This document shows positions 41,433 to 41,513 of a stretch of DNA of 41,513 nt, piece after piece (position 1 is the stretch's first letter; the number at the start of each line of letters is the position of its first letter). The notes under the pieces were generated by a model that made no database searches, was not told the DNA's origin, and worked only from the letters and a program-made list of their open reading frames with translations. This DNA is from an uncultured Paracoccaceae bacterium (GTDB lineage Bacteria; Pseudomonadota; Alphaproteobacteria; Rhodobacterales; Rhodobacteraceae), in assembly GCA_937138255.1 (NCBI GenBank), contig CAKZOU010000030.1, positions 1-41,513 on the forward strand, in the 5' to 3' direction. The position numbers and the translations under genes were made by a program.

Positions 41433-41508
41433 GGGCCGTTAGCTCAGTTGGTAGAGCAACTGACTTTTAATCAGTGGGTCGCAGGTTCGAATCCTGCACG
41501 GCTCACCA
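41433..41508 (+). tRNA. tRNA-Lys (anticodon UUU)
   Basis: A 76-nt cloverleaf with acceptor GGGCCGT pairing with ACGGCTC, including one G-U pair, then discriminator A and an encoded CCA. The anticodon arm ACTGA/TCAGT has the loop CTTTTAA, giving anticodon TTT (UUU), which reads AAA and AAG lysine codons. The D loop (AGCTCAGTTGGTAGAGC) and T arm (GCAGGTTCGAATCCTGC) are standard. Confidence 0.98.
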
Positions 41509-41513
41509 CTGAA

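Noticed and set aside
1-41513. Mobile element, prophage or CRISPR array
   Set aside because: No transposase, integrase, terminal inverted repeats, phage structural gene or regularly spaced repeats were seen, and the two tRNA genes show no duplicated ends.

Overview
This 41.5 kb window is chromosomal DNA from an alphaproteobacterium, most likely Rhodobacterales (Rhodobacter/Roseobacter-like). The evidence is the high GC content, the petABC cytochrome bc1 operon with Rhodobacter-type protein sequences, a PetP/PetR-like regulator pair, the gene order xseB-ispA-dxs, an FzlA-type GST-fold protein, and a hairpin-plus-tail intergenic repeat of a kind I associate with this order. It is dense and mostly housekeeping. 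I see no integrase, transposase, phage gene, CRISPR array or rRNA, and no stretch over 300 bases without a gene.

Layout, left to right. A tRNA-Leu(CAG) on the minus strand is followed on the plus strand by an NDUFA9-like NAD(P)-binding protein, uppP, and the NADPH-glutamate synthase genes gltD and gltB, which end at a cUUCGg-loop terminator. Then come mtgA (peptidoglycan), an FzlA-like protein (division), queG (queuosine), a 62-aa small protein and an EamA transporter. ilvE runs leftward and shares a bidirectional terminator with that transporter. A MarR regulator and an OmpR-type response regulator (PetP/PetR-like, overlapping by 4 bp) meet a small secreted protein of unknown function. Next is a tight plus-strand run: histone-deacetylase-like protein, xseB, ispA, dxs, and a six-helix membrane protein resembling AIG1/Pr6Pr proteins. 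The ispA-dxs pair supplies isoprenoid precursors.

From 19.6 to 27 kb there is an SDR-like protein, a methyltransferase, and a probable carnitine/betaine-CoA catabolic cluster on the minus strand: an acyl-CoA dehydrogenase with Asp at the usual catalytic Glu position, an ADP-forming acyl-CoA ligase and a CaiD-like hydratase. A divergent GlxA/CdhR-type AraC regulator sits beside it with a two-turn direct repeat at its start codon, and a class II aldolase-like gene follows. AMP nucleosidase, an HU protein, a second EamA transporter, aroC and a nucleoside deaminase come next.

From 31.8 to 35.2 kb a TPP riboswitch controls thiBPQ (thiamine/TPP import). A second bidirectional terminator separates it from petABC on the minus strand (Rieske, cytochrome b, cytochrome c1). 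The right end carries a GFA-family protein behind a perfect 8-9-8 palindrome, a GST, mtaB, dapF and tRNA-Lys(UUU) with a clear promoter. The most unexpected points are the DapF homologue with Ser in place of its second catalytic Cys, the AIG1-like membrane protein in the isoprenoid operon, the two copies of the composite repeat, and the candidate operators.
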